NCBI GenBank assembly: GCA_017629095.1
Contig: JAGBXW010000108.1
Coordinates: forward strand, 1-49,721
Direction of reading: 5' to 3'
From: Treponema sp.
GTDB lineage: Bacteria; Spirochaetota; Spirochaetia; Treponematales; Treponemataceae
Length of the DNA: 49,721 bases
Part shown: piece by piece, positions 1 to 8,016 of the stretch
How positions within the stretch are numbered: the stretch's first letter is position 1
How the letters are laid out: each line of letters starts with the position of its first letter
The notes under the pieces: model-generated
Database searches by the model: none
What the model saw: the letters and a program-made list of their open reading frames with translations, nothing else
What the model was told of the DNA's origin: nothing
Position numbers and translations under genes: made by a program

Positions 1-719
1 AAGATAAACACAGGATTCTTGCAATACAGATTCAGCTCGTTCTCGTCAGGGTCGTCCCCGTCCTGATCCCGTATCCCAGCCAAGGGATGATTGCGGAACA
101 AAAGCAAGAACAGAATTACCGCCAGAGAAAAGCGGTCACTGAAGGTGTCGGGCTTGTGCTGGCTCAGTACTACTTCTGGTGCCACATAGCGAGGCTTTCC
201 CTGAATGCCAAGGTTCTCTCCGTCGTGGGCCACATTGTCGTTATCTCCAATCAACACATCTCCCGACTCTGGATTGATAAAAAAGTTGCCATCGTTCAAA
301 TCCTGATAGCTTAAACCCTTGTTGTGCAAGGTTTTAAAACTAGCGGTGATTTGTAATGCCGCATTGATTACCGCAGCAAAGCTGGAAAATTTCACTCGAT
401 TCAAGATAAAAAGGGAAAAATCCTTGTAGCAGTCGGGCTTTACCTGCATCACATAGCCAAATCCACCCTTTTCATCCTTTTCTGTTACCGCCAAGGGCCA
501 CAAAAAGGTGGAGGCTGGGGAACCACGAGCTACATTTTCCTTTAGGTTGTCGTAAAAACGCTGGGACTCAATCTTTTTATACCACTTGAGGGCATAGTAT
601 TCTTGCCTGAACCGAACTCGGTAGATGATACCCTGGCCTCCTTCTCCCAGTATGTCCACCACCTGAAGGCTTTCTCCCTCCAAGGTTTTTAGAGTGGCAC
701 CCCGTTTTAGGCTGGGCAT
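1..719 (-). CDS. Protein kinase-like protein, C-terminus beyond window
   Basis: This is the N-terminal ~239 residues of a serine/threonine-kinase-fold protein running off the left edge. Visible kinase features, in order: glycine loop GEGGQG (residues 25-30), the ATP lysine in YALKWYKK, a catalytic loop YQDLNDGN (HRD replaced by YQD, but the Asp and Asn kept), a metal-binding GDND in place of DFG, and YVAPE for the APE motif. Its ATG overlaps the stop of the upstream TerY-C gene (ATGA), so the two are translationally coupled. Kinases of this kind occur with TerY-type vWA proteins and PP2C phosphatases in the TerY-P triad described in comparative-genomic work. The coupling and motifs are seen; membership of a triad is inferred because the rest lies outside the window. 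Confidence 0.85.
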   Translation of the reverse strand, partial: MPSLKRGATLKTLEGESLQVVDILGEGGQGIIYRVRFRQEYYALKWYKKIESQRFYDNLKENVARGSPASTFLWPLAVTEKDEKGGFGYVMQVKPDCYKDFSLFILNRVKFSSFAAVINAALQITASFKTLHNKGLSYQDLNDGNFFINPESGDVLIGDNDNVAHDGENLGIQGKPRYVAPEVVLSQHKPDTFSDRFSLAVILFLLLFRNHPLAGIRDQDGDDPDENELNLYCKNPVFI

Positions 720-1072
720 CAGTAACCACCTCCAGAAACTCGTTCCCACTGGCCAAAGACTACTTCGCTTTCGCTCCCACACCAGGGGCAACGCACTTGG
801 GATTCGTCCTTGTAGCAATAAATTTTCTGGCAGTTACCGCACTGGGCCAGTTCGTGGGAGGAACAGAAGGGACACCCAGGGTATTCTTGGTCATCTACAA
901 AATTTTCTATTTCAATCTGGGAGGAAAAATGCTCCCGCTGAGCCACCTCTTCTTTGAGAGAAAAACTCCAGGTTTTAACCCAGGTGTTTCCCCGCTTTTC
1001 TATGCGGATACCATAAAGACGCTCAGCACTGTAGGGACAGCGGGGAGTGATTACGGCGGCAGTCTTTTTCAT
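719..1072 (-). CDS. Standalone TerY-C-type zinc-ribbon protein
   Basis: A 117-residue protein. Its N-terminal half (YGIRIEKRGNTWVKTWSF) and C-terminal Cys pairs (CPFC, CGNC, C then CPWC) match the TerY-C metal-binding domain, which is normally fused to the C-terminus of a TerY vWA protein. Here it stands alone. The ATG at 1072 has a good ribosome site (GGAGGATAAG) and nothing upstream in the operon codes for a vWA domain. It overlaps the kinase start by one base pair of codons (ATGA). The likely role is zinc-dependent scaffold or partner of the kinase. The family assignment is by eye; the Cys pattern is clear. Confidence 0.75.
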   Translation of the reverse strand: MKKTAAVITPRCPYSAERLYGIRIEKRGNTWVKTWSFSLKEEVAQREHFSSQIEIENFVDDQEYPGCPFCSSHELAQCGNCQKIYCYKDESQVRCPWCGSESEVVFGQWERVSGGGY

Positions 1073-1100
1073 CTTATCCTCCGATTAAACTGATTTTTAC

Positions 1101-1127
1101 GATACAGACTCTTGATTGCACTGTATC
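1101..1127. promoter_or_regulatory. Inverted repeat upstream of the zinc-ribbon/kinase operon
   Basis: GATACAG (1101-1107) and CTGTATC (1121-1127) form a 7-bp inverted repeat with a 13-base spacer. A further GATAC half-site follows at about 1134. It lies in the 5' region of the minus-strand operon and could be an operator. No regulator is identified. Confidence 0.25.
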
Positions 1128-1301
1128 TGAATATGATACCAGAAAATCCCTAATTTGAAAAGGAAAAAAGCAGAGGGGCTGGTTTTCGGAAAATTCCCAC
1201 GTAAATAATGAGCTATCCTGTAACCTAGGTGATTACATCTATTTTGTTCTTCCTCCACTACAAGTGAGCCCCTTGGAGAAAGAAGGTGGTGTAAGAGGGG
1301 G

Positions 1302-1616
1302 TTAATCTGTATGAATTCTTTTTTTTATCAATTGGATTGCATTTTGAGTTTCTTCTTCTATGATTTGTTCAATTTTTTTTAAATCACTATCATCCAAAGA
1401 CTTTTCTTCTGGAGTATAAAATAAAGCAGAAAGAGATACATTTAGAGTTTCAGCAATTTTCTCTATTAATTCTGCAGAAGCAAAAACCTTGCCAGTTTCT
1501 ATAGTACTCACATGTTTTACAGAAATATCTAATATCTCTGCCAACTGTTCTTGGGAAAGTTTTTTTAATTTTCTATATGAATGAACATTCATCCCAAAAA
1601 TCTTCTTCACATTCAT
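1302..1616 (-). CDS. XRE-family (Cro/CI-type HTH) transcriptional regulator
   Basis: A 104-residue protein with one N-terminal helix-turn-helix at about residues 9-65: VHSYRKLKKLSQEQLAEILD, then a recognition helix around VKHVSTIETG. The C-terminal ~35 residues are acidic/charged helix and may dimerise. An internal ATG at 1592 is an alternative start; the Shine-Dalgarno sequence is weak for both. It is divergent from the 63-residue peptide gene at 1771, with an AT-rich intergenic region that contains two inverted repeats, the usual layout of a regulator controlling itself and its neighbour. The island is clearly more AT-rich than the flanking genes, suggesting transfer. Confidence 0.85.
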   Translation of the reverse strand: MNVKKIFGMNVHSYRKLKKLSQEQLAEILDISVKHVSTIETGKVFASAELIEKIAETLNVSLSALFYTPEEKSLDDSDLKKIEQIIEEETQNAIQLIKKRIHTD

Positions 1617-1655
1617 TCTTTAATGATAGGTGATTGTATCAATAATCCAAGAACT

Positions 1656-1733
1656 TAAAAGGTATACTTTTAGATTTAATTTTACATTTAAGGTAAATTT
1701 TATCTTAAATTTAATACTTATTAGGTTTATAAT
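1656..1733 (+). promoter_or_regulatory. Divergent control region with two operator-like inverted repeats
   Basis: TAAAAG-GTATA-CTTTTA (1656-1672) and ATTTAAG-N11-CTTAAAT (1686-1710) are inverted repeats between the XRE gene and the peptide gene. A TATAAT at 1728-1733 lies 17 bases downstream of a TTAAAT -35-like hexamer (1705-1710) that is part of the second repeat. A protein bound there would block the peptide promoter. Binding by the adjacent XRE protein is inferred. Confidence 0.5.
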
Positions 1734-1770
1734 TTTATAAAAGATAACATTAAAGGTAAAGGAGATTTTT

Positions 1771-1962
1771 ATGGAAATGGATTGGTATTCTTGTGCAAAC
1801 ACAGATGGTTCTTGTGAGGGTTATGTAGATGTGGGCTCTACTCCCAGTTCAACGGCGGGAGATAATGTTTGTAACTGCGGTGGTCCTCACGATTGGAAAT
1901 ATGAAGGCACTTTTGATACAGATTTTAACAAGTATCCCAAAAGTGGATTTTATATTCAATAA
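1771..1962 (+). CDS. 63-residue Cys-containing peptide, unknown function
   Basis: The gene has a strong ribosome site (AAGGAG, 6 bases before ATG) and its own TATAAT promoter, so it is probably expressed. The product has four cysteines (C8, C15, C34, C36, including CNC), many Gly/Ser/Thr/Asp, several aromatic residues and almost no positive charge. No signal peptide or membrane segment is visible. The cysteines could bind a metal or form disulphides. I do not recognise a family. It sits opposite an XRE regulator and could be a regulator-linked effector, toxin or signalling peptide. No maturation or export genes are adjacent, which argues against a classic bacteriocin/RiPP cluster. Confidence 0.55.
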   Translation: MEMDWYSCANTDGSCEGYVDVGSTPSSTAGDNVCNCGGPHDWKYEGTFDTDFNKYPKSGFYIQ

Positions 1963-1969
1963 ATAATTC

Positions 1970-2002
1970 ATGGTGTAGGAGGGAATTAATCTCCTGCACC
2001 AT
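1970..2002 (+). terminator. Hairpin downstream of the Cys peptide
   Basis: ATGGTGTAGGAG (1970-1981) pairs with CTCCTGCACCAT (1991-2002) through one G-U pair, giving a 12-bp stem with a 9-base loop. No U-run follows, so it may be an mRNA-stabilising 3' hairpin instead of a true intrinsic terminator. Confidence 0.5.
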
Positions 2003-2090
2003 CCCTTACTCCAGGGCTGAAACTCTCCGTCTTTTAGTACCTTTACAATAAGAATTCTTTCTCAGTATATCTCCATTCTTATCAAAGATG

Positions 2091-2184
2091 TAAAACCCCG
2101 CAGCAAGCACAACAGTGCGAAGTTTCTAGTAAAGGATGGGGTTTTAGGAGAACAAGGGGCAAGACATTGTAGCCCCCTTGCCCC
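2091..2184 (-). terminator. Structured 3' region after alr, terminator-like
   Basis: Downstream of alr (minus strand) there is an 8-bp stem GGGGCAAG/CTTGCCCC (2156-2163 with 2177-2184) followed by a weak T-containing stretch. Beyond it, TAAAACCCC (2091-2099) is complementary to GGGGTTTTA (2138-2146) with an inner GCAC/GTGC stem. It is probably the alr terminator plus a further fold. The intergenic stretch 1963-2216 holds no convincing gene. Confidence 0.4.
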
Positions 2185-2216
2185 CGCTGACCAGTAGAGG
2201 GTTGTCATCCCCCTAA

Positions 2217-3401
2217 CTACTCATCCTTATACACCCGTGGCACCCGTTGGGCAATGCCACAGGTAATTTCATAGGAAATAGTTCCTGCCGCATGGGCAAT
2301 GTCCTGGGCAGATTGCAAAGCACCGTGTTCTGCGGGGCCAAAGATAATTACCTCATCCCAGCGGGACACCTTGCTATCTACTCCAAGATAAATCATACAC
2401 TGGTCCATGCAAATCCTACCGCACACAGGATAGAGTTTTCCGTTAATGGTTACCTCAAGCTTTTCCCCATAACGGCGAAGAAGCCCATCTCCATAACCTG
2501 CAGGAATCACTCCCACCTGGCAATCTTCTTGAGCCACCCACTGGCGGCCATAGGAAATGCTTTCTCCCTTCTTCACCTGCTTTATAGCCACAATACTACT
2601 TCTCACATCCATCAGGGGTTTCAAGTGTACCGGAGTTTTAACTTTAGCCCCCTCTCCGTTCAAGTAGCTTTCTGTAATATCTCCTGGATAATAGCCATAA
2701 ATCACCAGCCCAGGCCGCACCATGTCAAAGTGAGATTCTGGATATTCAAAGACAGCAGAGGAGTTGGCGGCATGGCATAATCCTGGATCAATTCCCAACT
2801 GACGAATATTGTCTACCACCTGTTTAAAAATTTCAATCTGCTTTTTTGTGTAGGCCACATCCTCTGGCACCAAAGAATCAGAAACGGCAAAGTGGGTAAA
2901 AACACCATCAAGGCTCACTCCCTGAGAATTAGCAATGAGCTGGGCCAAATCAGCAGCTTCATCGGGAGTACACCCAATGCGCCCCATACCAGTATCCACC
3001 TTCAGATGAACGGGAACCTTTCGTCCCATGGCAGTAGCCGTTACATTCAGCATTCGTATCAATTCTGAATCACACAAAGAAGGAGTCAGATGATTTTCAA
3101 TAATTTCAATAAACTCCGAGGGTTGAGGCAAGCTCAAAACTAAAATAGGAATGGTGATTCCCGCTTTTCGCAACTCCACCCCTTCAGAAACAGCTGCCAC
3201 CGCCAAATAGTCAGCACCACATTCCACCGCCATGTGGGCCACAGGAACTGCTCCATGGCCATAGGCATCAGCCTTTACTGGAATGCACAGCTTCACACCA
3301 GAGCTCAACTGGTTTCGAACTTGTTCTATATTATTACGTAAATTTCCCATGTATACGTTGGCAAATGTTGCTCTCATAGTGTAACCATCATACTGATTCA
3401 T
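2217..3401 (-). CDS. alr: Alanine racemase
   Basis: This is a 394-residue PLP enzyme interconverting L- and D-alanine for peptidoglycan. The PLP lysine is K43 in VKADAYGHG near the N-terminus. The TIM-barrel part contains LKVDTGMGRIG and the pocket motif AANSSAVFEYPESHFDMVRPG. The catalytic tyrosine of the C-terminal beta domain is in SISYGRQW. The C-terminus has VCGRICMDQCMI, typical of the family. Length is normal for the family (~360-390). It is transcribed alone, divergent from the lipoprotein at 3481, with a weak ribosome site at the ATG. Confidence 0.97.
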   Translation of the reverse strand: MNQYDGYTMRATFANVYMGNLRNNIEQVRNQLSSGVKLCIPVKADAYGHGAVPVAHMAVECGADYLAVAAVSEGVELRKAGITIPILVLSLPQPSEFIEIIENHLTPSLCDSELIRMLNVTATAMGRKVPVHLKVDTGMGRIGCTPDEAADLAQLIANSQGVSLDGVFTHFAVSDSLVPEDVAYTKKQIEIFKQVVDNIRQLGIDPGLCHAANSSAVFEYPESHFDMVRPGLVIYGYYPGDITESYLNGEGAKVKTPVHLKPLMDVRSSIVAIKQVKKGESISYGRQWVAQEDCQVGVIPAGYGDGLLRRYGEKLEVTINGKLYPVCGRICMDQCMIYLGVDSKVSRWDEVIIFGPAEHGALQSAQDIAHAAGTISYEITCGIAQRVPRVYKDE

Positions 3402-3480
3402 TATTTTCTTATCAATAAGTATTGTATAAAACTCGCTAGGGTATTACAATGATACAAATCTATACATTGGAGATTGAATA

Positions 3481-4455
3481 ATGTTTAAAATCAGTTTTAT
3501 TAGTATGGTCGTAGTAGTTTGTCTGTTGTTTTCTTCTTGCTTGACCACAAAAGAAAGTGGTGACTCATCTACACCACAACAGCAGGAAGAAGTTTCCTTA
3601 GACAATATGAGTGAAAATACCTCTACAGCAGCTGAAGAAACAGAGATCCCTCTTGAACCAGAGTTTCCTCCTCCTCCTCCAGTGCCAAACCTCAGTCTTA
3701 AAGCAGGAAAAACTCCCACTGCAATCAGAGTGGGACAAAACTTTACAACAAATTTTACCGCAACTGTTATAAATCAAGAAACAGAATCAGCTGAATCTGG
3801 AATTACTGTTACGGTAACCTATCCTGCTAGCAAAGATACAACTGAAATTTCCTTTGCTACCACAGAATTAACCACCAACGAAGAAGGCATTGTTTCCTTT
3901 ACTCCTCCAGACACCAGTTTTACCTGCAACAGCAAAATAACTTTCACTGTGAAGTCAAAGGATGGGAACAAAACAACTTCAATTCCTTACATTGTAAAGA
4001 CAAATCGCCACAACAAGGGTGGAAATATTGCCATTGTGGACTACGGCCTTACCGGCAAACCCATTCGAGACAATAGCCGTTCTGCATCTGCCCTTTTGAC
4101 TGCCCTCATTAGAAACGGTTTTTCTTCCATTGGAAATGTGGATTTTGTAAACGAAATCCACTCTGGAGACAAAGCAAAGATATACCAAGCAGCATACAAC
4201 CTCATTGGAAATAATTCCAACTTTCTCATTTATGGAACCGTAAAGTACAATGGAGAAGTTACTGAAAAAGATGGAGTATTTTACACACCTTTGATTGGAG
4301 ACATTACCTGCCTTGAAATGAAAACCGGAAAAGAATTGTTCCACACTGTTATCGAAGTTGTGGGAGAAGGAAGTTCCGAATGGGCTGCACTACAAAATGC
4401 TCGCATGGATCTTTTTGGACCGCAAGCTGCAGAAGCACTAATCTATGGCATGTAA
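3481..4455 (+). CDS. Putative lipoprotein with Ig-like domain
   Basis: A 324-residue protein. The signal peptide ends in a lipobox (LLFSSC, Cys20), so it is predicted to be a lipoprotein. Residues ~21-75 are a low-complexity Ser/Glu/Pro linker with a PPPPPP run. Residues ~80-165 look like a bacterial Ig-like beta-sandwich (ITVTVTYP, TTNEEGIVSFTPPD). The C-terminal half (GGNIAIVDYGLTGK onward) resembles periplasmic proteins with alternating alpha/beta segments but I cannot name a family. The ATG has a ribosome site GGAG. It precedes cca by 12 bases, so the two may be co-transcribed. Confidence 0.8.
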   Translation: MFKISFISMVVVVCLLFSSCLTTKESGDSSTPQQQEEVSLDNMSENTSTAAEETEIPLEPEFPPPPPVPNLSLKAGKTPTAIRVGQNFTTNFTATVINQETESAESGITVTVTYPASKDTTEISFATTELTTNEEGIVSFTPPDTSFTCNSKITFTVKSKDGNKTTSIPYIVKTNRHNKGGNIAIVDYGLTGKPIRDNSRSASALLTALIRNGFSSIGNVDFVNEIHSGDKAKIYQAAYNLIGNNSNFLIYGTVKYNGEVTEKDGVFYTPLIGDITCLEMKTGKELFHTVIEVVGEGSSEWAALQNARMDLFGPQAAEALIYGM

Positions 4456-4467
4456 GGATTTTATTCT

Positions 4468-5859
4468 GTGAAAAATCTCAAAATTCCCCAGCCCCTCAAA
4501 AAAATGAATGAAATTTTTCAAGCCAATGGCTACGAAGCCTATTTAGTGGGAGGGGCTGTTCGTGACATGATTCGTGGTAAGGAAGCATCTGACTGGGATG
4601 TAGCCACCAATGCCCAACCTGAACAGGTAGTAAAGATTTTCCGTAAGGTCATTCCCACAGGAATTGCCCACGGCACTGTCACAGTCTTGTTCATGGGTCA
4701 TTCCATAGAAGTTACCACCTACCGCACCGAAGCAGACTACAGCGATGGTCGCCACCCCGATGCGGTGAGTTTTGCAGGTACCATAGAAGAAGATCTGTCT
4801 CGCAGAGACTTCACCATGAATGCCATTGCAGCGTCACTGGAAGATGGCCATTTAGTGGATCCCTTTGCAGGACAAGAAGATATAAAGAGTAAAACCATTC
4901 GCACCGTGGGAAATCCCTACGACAGATTCAACGAAGATGGCCTGCGACCTATCCGTGCCATTCGCTTTGCCACCCAGCTGGACTTTTCCATTACCCCAGA
5001 AACTATGGCTGCAATTCCAGCTTCCTTGGAAAAAACTTCATCAATTTCTGTGGAGCGATTTCGTGAAGAGTTCATCAAAATATTAAAATCACCAGAACCC
5101 TCTGTGGGTCTCAAGCTTTTAGAGGAAACGGGCATTCTCCAGCTCTTTATCCCAGAACTAGCCACCTGCAGAAAGGTGGAGCAAGCAGATTGCCGTGGCT
5201 TCCATCAGTTTGATGTGCTGGACCACCTTTTTTACGCCTGCGACGGAGCTCCAGCCCACAAGGAATTGGTTCGTCTTGCTGCCCTCCTCCACGATATTGG
5301 CAAACCTAAGGCAAAGCGATCAGGGAGCCTGCCAGACGGACGGCCCACCATCACCTTTTACAACCACGAAAAATACTCCGAGGAAATGAGCCAAAACCTT
5401 ATGACTCGTCTCAAATTTTCCAAGGCAGAAACAGCCATCGTATGTCATCTGGTGAAAAACCACATGTTCCACTACGAAAGCAACTGGTCAGATGCAGCTG
5501 TCCGTCGCTTTTTGTTTCGAGTCACCCCAGACGCCTTGGAAGACTTGTTCGACCTCCGTATGGCAGATGTATACGGAATGACTCGCAGTGCACCAGTTCT
5601 CAAAGAAGGCCCTTGGAGCAGCAATTTGTTGGAGCTCAAAGATAGGATTACCGAATTATCTAGCCAACAGCAGGTTTTAGGTCTTAAAGATTTAGCTATT
5701 AACGGCAAGGACTTAATGGCAGCAGGAATTCCTGCAGGAAAGCAGCTGGGAACCATCTTGAACCAGCTTTTAGAAACAGTGCTGGATGATCCCAGTCAGA
5801 ACAATCGGCAGCAACTGTTGACCATAGCCACCAAATTAGCAGAAAAATATTGCAACTAG
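4468..5859 (+). CDS. cca: CCA tRNA nucleotidyltransferase / poly(A) polymerase family
   Basis: A 463-residue protein of the class II nucleotidyltransferase family that adds or repairs the tRNA 3' CCA end. The N-terminal catalytic domain shows YLVGGAVRDMIRG and the DWD metal-binding motif (SDWDVAT), followed by RRDFTMNAIA and the RFDEDGLRP-like segment RFNEDGLRPIRAIRFA. An HD domain follows (LLHDIGKPKAKR). It starts at GTG (4468) with AAGGA about 9 bases upstream. Poly(A) polymerase and CCA-adding activities cannot be told apart from motifs alone, but no second family member is seen here. Confidence 0.93.
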   Translation: MKNLKIPQPLKKMNEIFQANGYEAYLVGGAVRDMIRGKEASDWDVATNAQPEQVVKIFRKVIPTGIAHGTVTVLFMGHSIEVTTYRTEADYSDGRHPDAVSFAGTIEEDLSRRDFTMNAIAASLEDGHLVDPFAGQEDIKSKTIRTVGNPYDRFNEDGLRPIRAIRFATQLDFSITPETMAAIPASLEKTSSISVERFREEFIKILKSPEPSVGLKLLEETGILQLFIPELATCRKVEQADCRGFHQFDVLDHLFYACDGAPAHKELVRLAALLHDIGKPKAKRSGSLPDGRPTITFYNHEKYSEEMSQNLMTRLKFSKAETAIVCHLVKNHMFHYESNWSDAAVRRFLFRVTPDALEDLFDLRMADVYGMTRSAPVLKEGPWSSNLLELKDRITELSSQQQVLGLKDLAINGKDLMAAGIPAGKQLGTILNQLLETVLDDPSQNNRQQLLTIATKLAEKYCN

Positions 5860-5877
5860 AAAATCACAGGGGGAAAT

Positions 5878-6423
5878 ATGAGAATTACAGGTGGAGAATT
5901 GAGAGGAAGAACCATCAAGTGTCCCGATGGAGTTATCCGTCCTGCCATGGACAGAATGCGTGAGTCTCTTTTTTCAATTTTAGGTGATTTATCTGGTAGA
6001 TCCTTTCTTGATTTATTTTCTGGTTCTGGAACCATTGCAATAGAAGCTGTTTCCCGTGGGGCAAGCCACGTAGAATTGGTGGAAAAAGACAAAATCAAAA
6101 TCCAAACGGTGCTAGACAATGTGTCTATCACAGAAAAGGAAATGGGACAAAAAATTCACTGTCATTTTATGGCGGTGGAGCTTTTCCTCAAACGATGCAA
6201 AAATAAATTCGACATCATCTTTTTTGACCCACCATTCCCCTACAAGTACCACAAAAGCTTAGTTGAAATGGTTGCAAAGGGAGAATTACTCAATCCCGGT
6301 GGAGTTGTTCTTATTCATCGTCCCAAAGAAAAGGAAATGCCAGATGCAGTCCTTCAACTAGAATTAGGAGACAGAAGGGAATACGGTCGTTCTATCGTGG
6401 ATTTTTATTTTAATAAGTCATAA
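5878..6423 (+). CDS. rsmD: 16S rRNA (guanine966-N2)-methyltransferase RsmD
   Basis: A 181-residue SAM-dependent methyltransferase. It has the RsmD N-terminus MRITGGELRGRTIKCP, the VIRPAMDRMRESLFSIL segment, the SAM-binding FLDLFSGSGTIAIEAVSRGA and the catalytic N6/N2-amine motif DPPF (FFDPPFPYKYHK). RsmD methylates G966 of 16S rRNA during 30S assembly. The ribosome site is GGGGGAA just before the ATG. It lies 18 bases after cca in the same direction, so the two probably share a transcript. Confidence 0.93.
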   Translation: MRITGGELRGRTIKCPDGVIRPAMDRMRESLFSILGDLSGRSFLDLFSGSGTIAIEAVSRGASHVELVEKDKIKIQTVLDNVSITEKEMGQKIHCHFMAVELFLKRCKNKFDIIFFDPPFPYKYHKSLVEMVAKGELLNPGGVVLIHRPKEKEMPDAVLQLELGDRREYGRSIVDFYFNKS

Positions 6424-6430
6424 GTAAATC

Positions 6431-6458
6431 TTGACAAAATAATGAAATCTGCTAGAAT
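6431..6458 (+). promoter_or_regulatory. Sigma70-type promoter
   Basis: TTGACA (6431-6436), 16-base spacer, TAGAAT (6453-6458), about 26 bases before the ATG at 6485. It would drive the TPR/rlmN gene group. Confidence 0.75.
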
Positions 6459-6484
6459 GGAAGACGTGTAAAAGGCACTCTGTT

Positions 6485-6829
6485 ATGGAGAAAGATTTAG
6501 AAAAGGTCTTTGGAAAGTTTCAAACACAAGGAACCCTAGGTTTTATAAAAACTACTGATAAACCTGCTTTTTCCCTCACTTCTGAACAAAAAGTTAGCCT
6601 AAATAGAAAAGGTAACGTGTTGTTCAATCAGGGAGATATTGAGCAAGCACGTAGAATTTTTTTAACTACAGGGTATTCAGATGGACTTACTCGAGTCGCC
6701 GATGTCTATGTAGACCAAAATAGAGAGTTAGATGCACTTAAACTTTATATCCTAGCCCATAATAAGAGGAAATCAGAGATTCTTTTAGAAAAAATTGCTT
6801 CTTTGATTTCAAAACTCATCATAGAATAA
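6485..6829 (+). CDS. Small TPR-like protein, unknown function
   Basis: A 114-residue protein without signal peptide. The segment from about residue 35 to 95 (RKGNVLFNQGDIEQARRIFLTT, then RVADVYVDQNRELDALKLYI) has the spacing of one to two degenerate tetratricopeptide repeats, and the C-terminus is helical. It is the first gene after a good promoter and is followed within 16 bases by a much longer TPR protein, suggesting the two work together as a protein-protein interaction pair. No enzymatic motif is visible. Confidence 0.75.
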   Translation: MEKDLEKVFGKFQTQGTLGFIKTTDKPAFSLTSEQKVSLNRKGNVLFNQGDIEQARRIFLTTGYSDGLTRVADVYVDQNRELDALKLYILAHNKRKSEILLEKIASLISKLIIE

Positions 6830-6844
6830 AGGAATAGTTAAAGT

Positions 6845-8011
6845 ATGGAAAATATTTCCCCCACAACTGTTGTACCAGAAGATTTTCACAGCCCAATGAT
6901 GCATCACGATCATGCACCACAGGATTCAAAAGCTGCTGAAATTGCAGAATTGTCCAAGAGGGGATACCACCTTCTAAAGGACAATAGAATTGACGAAGCA
7001 AATGAAGCTTTCCAGACCATTCTTAGTTTAGAAGAAAACAATAACTATGCTTTGGTGGGACTTGGTGATGCAGAACGAAAGCAAAATCATTTCCGAGAGG
7101 CAATCAAATACTATACCCAGTGTTTGAACTATCACGCCTCCAATAACTATGCCCTCTTTGGTTTGGCCGATTGTTACAAGGCCTTGAACCAATATCATAA
7201 AGCTATTGATATTTGGGAACAGTATCTTATTCACGATGACCGAAATATCACAGTTTTGACTCGTGTAGCAGATGCTTATCGCAAAATTCGTGAATTTAAG
7301 AAATCAAAGCAGCTTTATCTACGTGTACTTGACATGGAAGAAAACAATGCCTATGCCCTTATCGGTTTAGGGCACCTTCACTATGATTTCAAGGAATATC
7401 GTGACGCTCTATACTATTGGACAAGAATGTTTGAGTTGAATGAGAAAAATGCAGACATTCGTGTATTGACTTCCATCGGAAACTGTCATCGCAAGCTGAA
7501 AACCTTTGAAAAGGGTGTTTATTATTTTGAGCGGGCCTTGGAAGTAGAATCAGGAAACTTTTATGCCCTCTTTGGTTTGGCTGATTGTTACCGTGGAATG
7601 AACCAACAGTTCCGTTCGATTGAATACTGGAACAAGATTTTGGAGAAGGATTCCAACAATAAGGTTATTCTGACCCGTGCTGGTGATGCATATCGCAGTA
7701 CTGGAGACTACGAGCGGGCTGTTGAATACTATAATAAGGCCTTGGACATTGAGTTTGACTTGTATGCCGTTCTTGGACTTGCCCTTATCAGCAAGAGTAC
7801 TGGGAAATACGAAGATGCAGCCAACAGCTTGTCTCGCCTAATTCAGTCGGATCCTAGAAACTATCGCTTCTATATTGACTTGGCCGACTGTTACATGAAG
7901 ATGAACAGACGTACCCAAGCTATCGAGGTTCTTGAAAATTTCCAACGTCAGGGAATCAGAAGTCAATCTGTAAACGAAATGTTGGATAGAATCCTTTCCA
8001 ACCAATATTAA
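6845..8011 (+). CDS. Multi-TPR protein
   Basis: A 388-residue protein made almost entirely of about nine 34-residue tetratricopeptide repeats from residue ~37 to the end (for example NNYALFGLADCYKALNQYHK and NFYALFGLADCYRGMNQQFR). The first 35 residues are polar and carry a MMHHDHAP stretch. There is no signal peptide or membrane segment, so it is likely cytoplasmic and acts as a scaffold. The near-duplicated repeats suggest internal amplification. It follows the small TPR-like protein and precedes rlmN by 5 bases. The partner is unknown. Confidence 0.9.
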   Translation: MENISPTTVVPEDFHSPMMHHDHAPQDSKAAEIAELSKRGYHLLKDNRIDEANEAFQTILSLEENNNYALVGLGDAERKQNHFREAIKYYTQCLNYHASNNYALFGLADCYKALNQYHKAIDIWEQYLIHDDRNITVLTRVADAYRKIREFKKSKQLYLRVLDMEENNAYALIGLGHLHYDFKEYRDALYYWTRMFELNEKNADIRVLTSIGNCHRKLKTFEKGVYYFERALEVESGNFYALFGLADCYRGMNQQFRSIEYWNKILEKDSNNKVILTRAGDAYRSTGDYERAVEYYNKALDIEFDLYAVLGLALISKSTGKYEDAANSLSRLIQSDPRNYRFYIDLADCYMKMNRRTQAIEVLENFQRQGIRSQSVNEMLDRILSNQY

Positions 8012-8016
8012 TTAAT

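Noticed and set aside
694..1093. Two plus-strand open frames (694-957 and 797-1093).
   Set aside because: They are antisense shadows of the TerY-C zinc-ribbon gene with no ribosome site.
2006..2128. A 39-codon open frame on the minus strand downstream of alr (GFYIFDKNGDILRKNSYCKG) that looks like a protein fragment.
   Set aside because: Composition looks gene-like, but there is no start with a ribosome site and the length is within chance. Left as a possible remnant only.
6845..8011. The near-identical TPR units as a nucleotide-level satellite or mobile repeat.
   Set aside because: The similarity is at protein level and follows the 34-residue TPR period; it is ordinary for TPR proteins.
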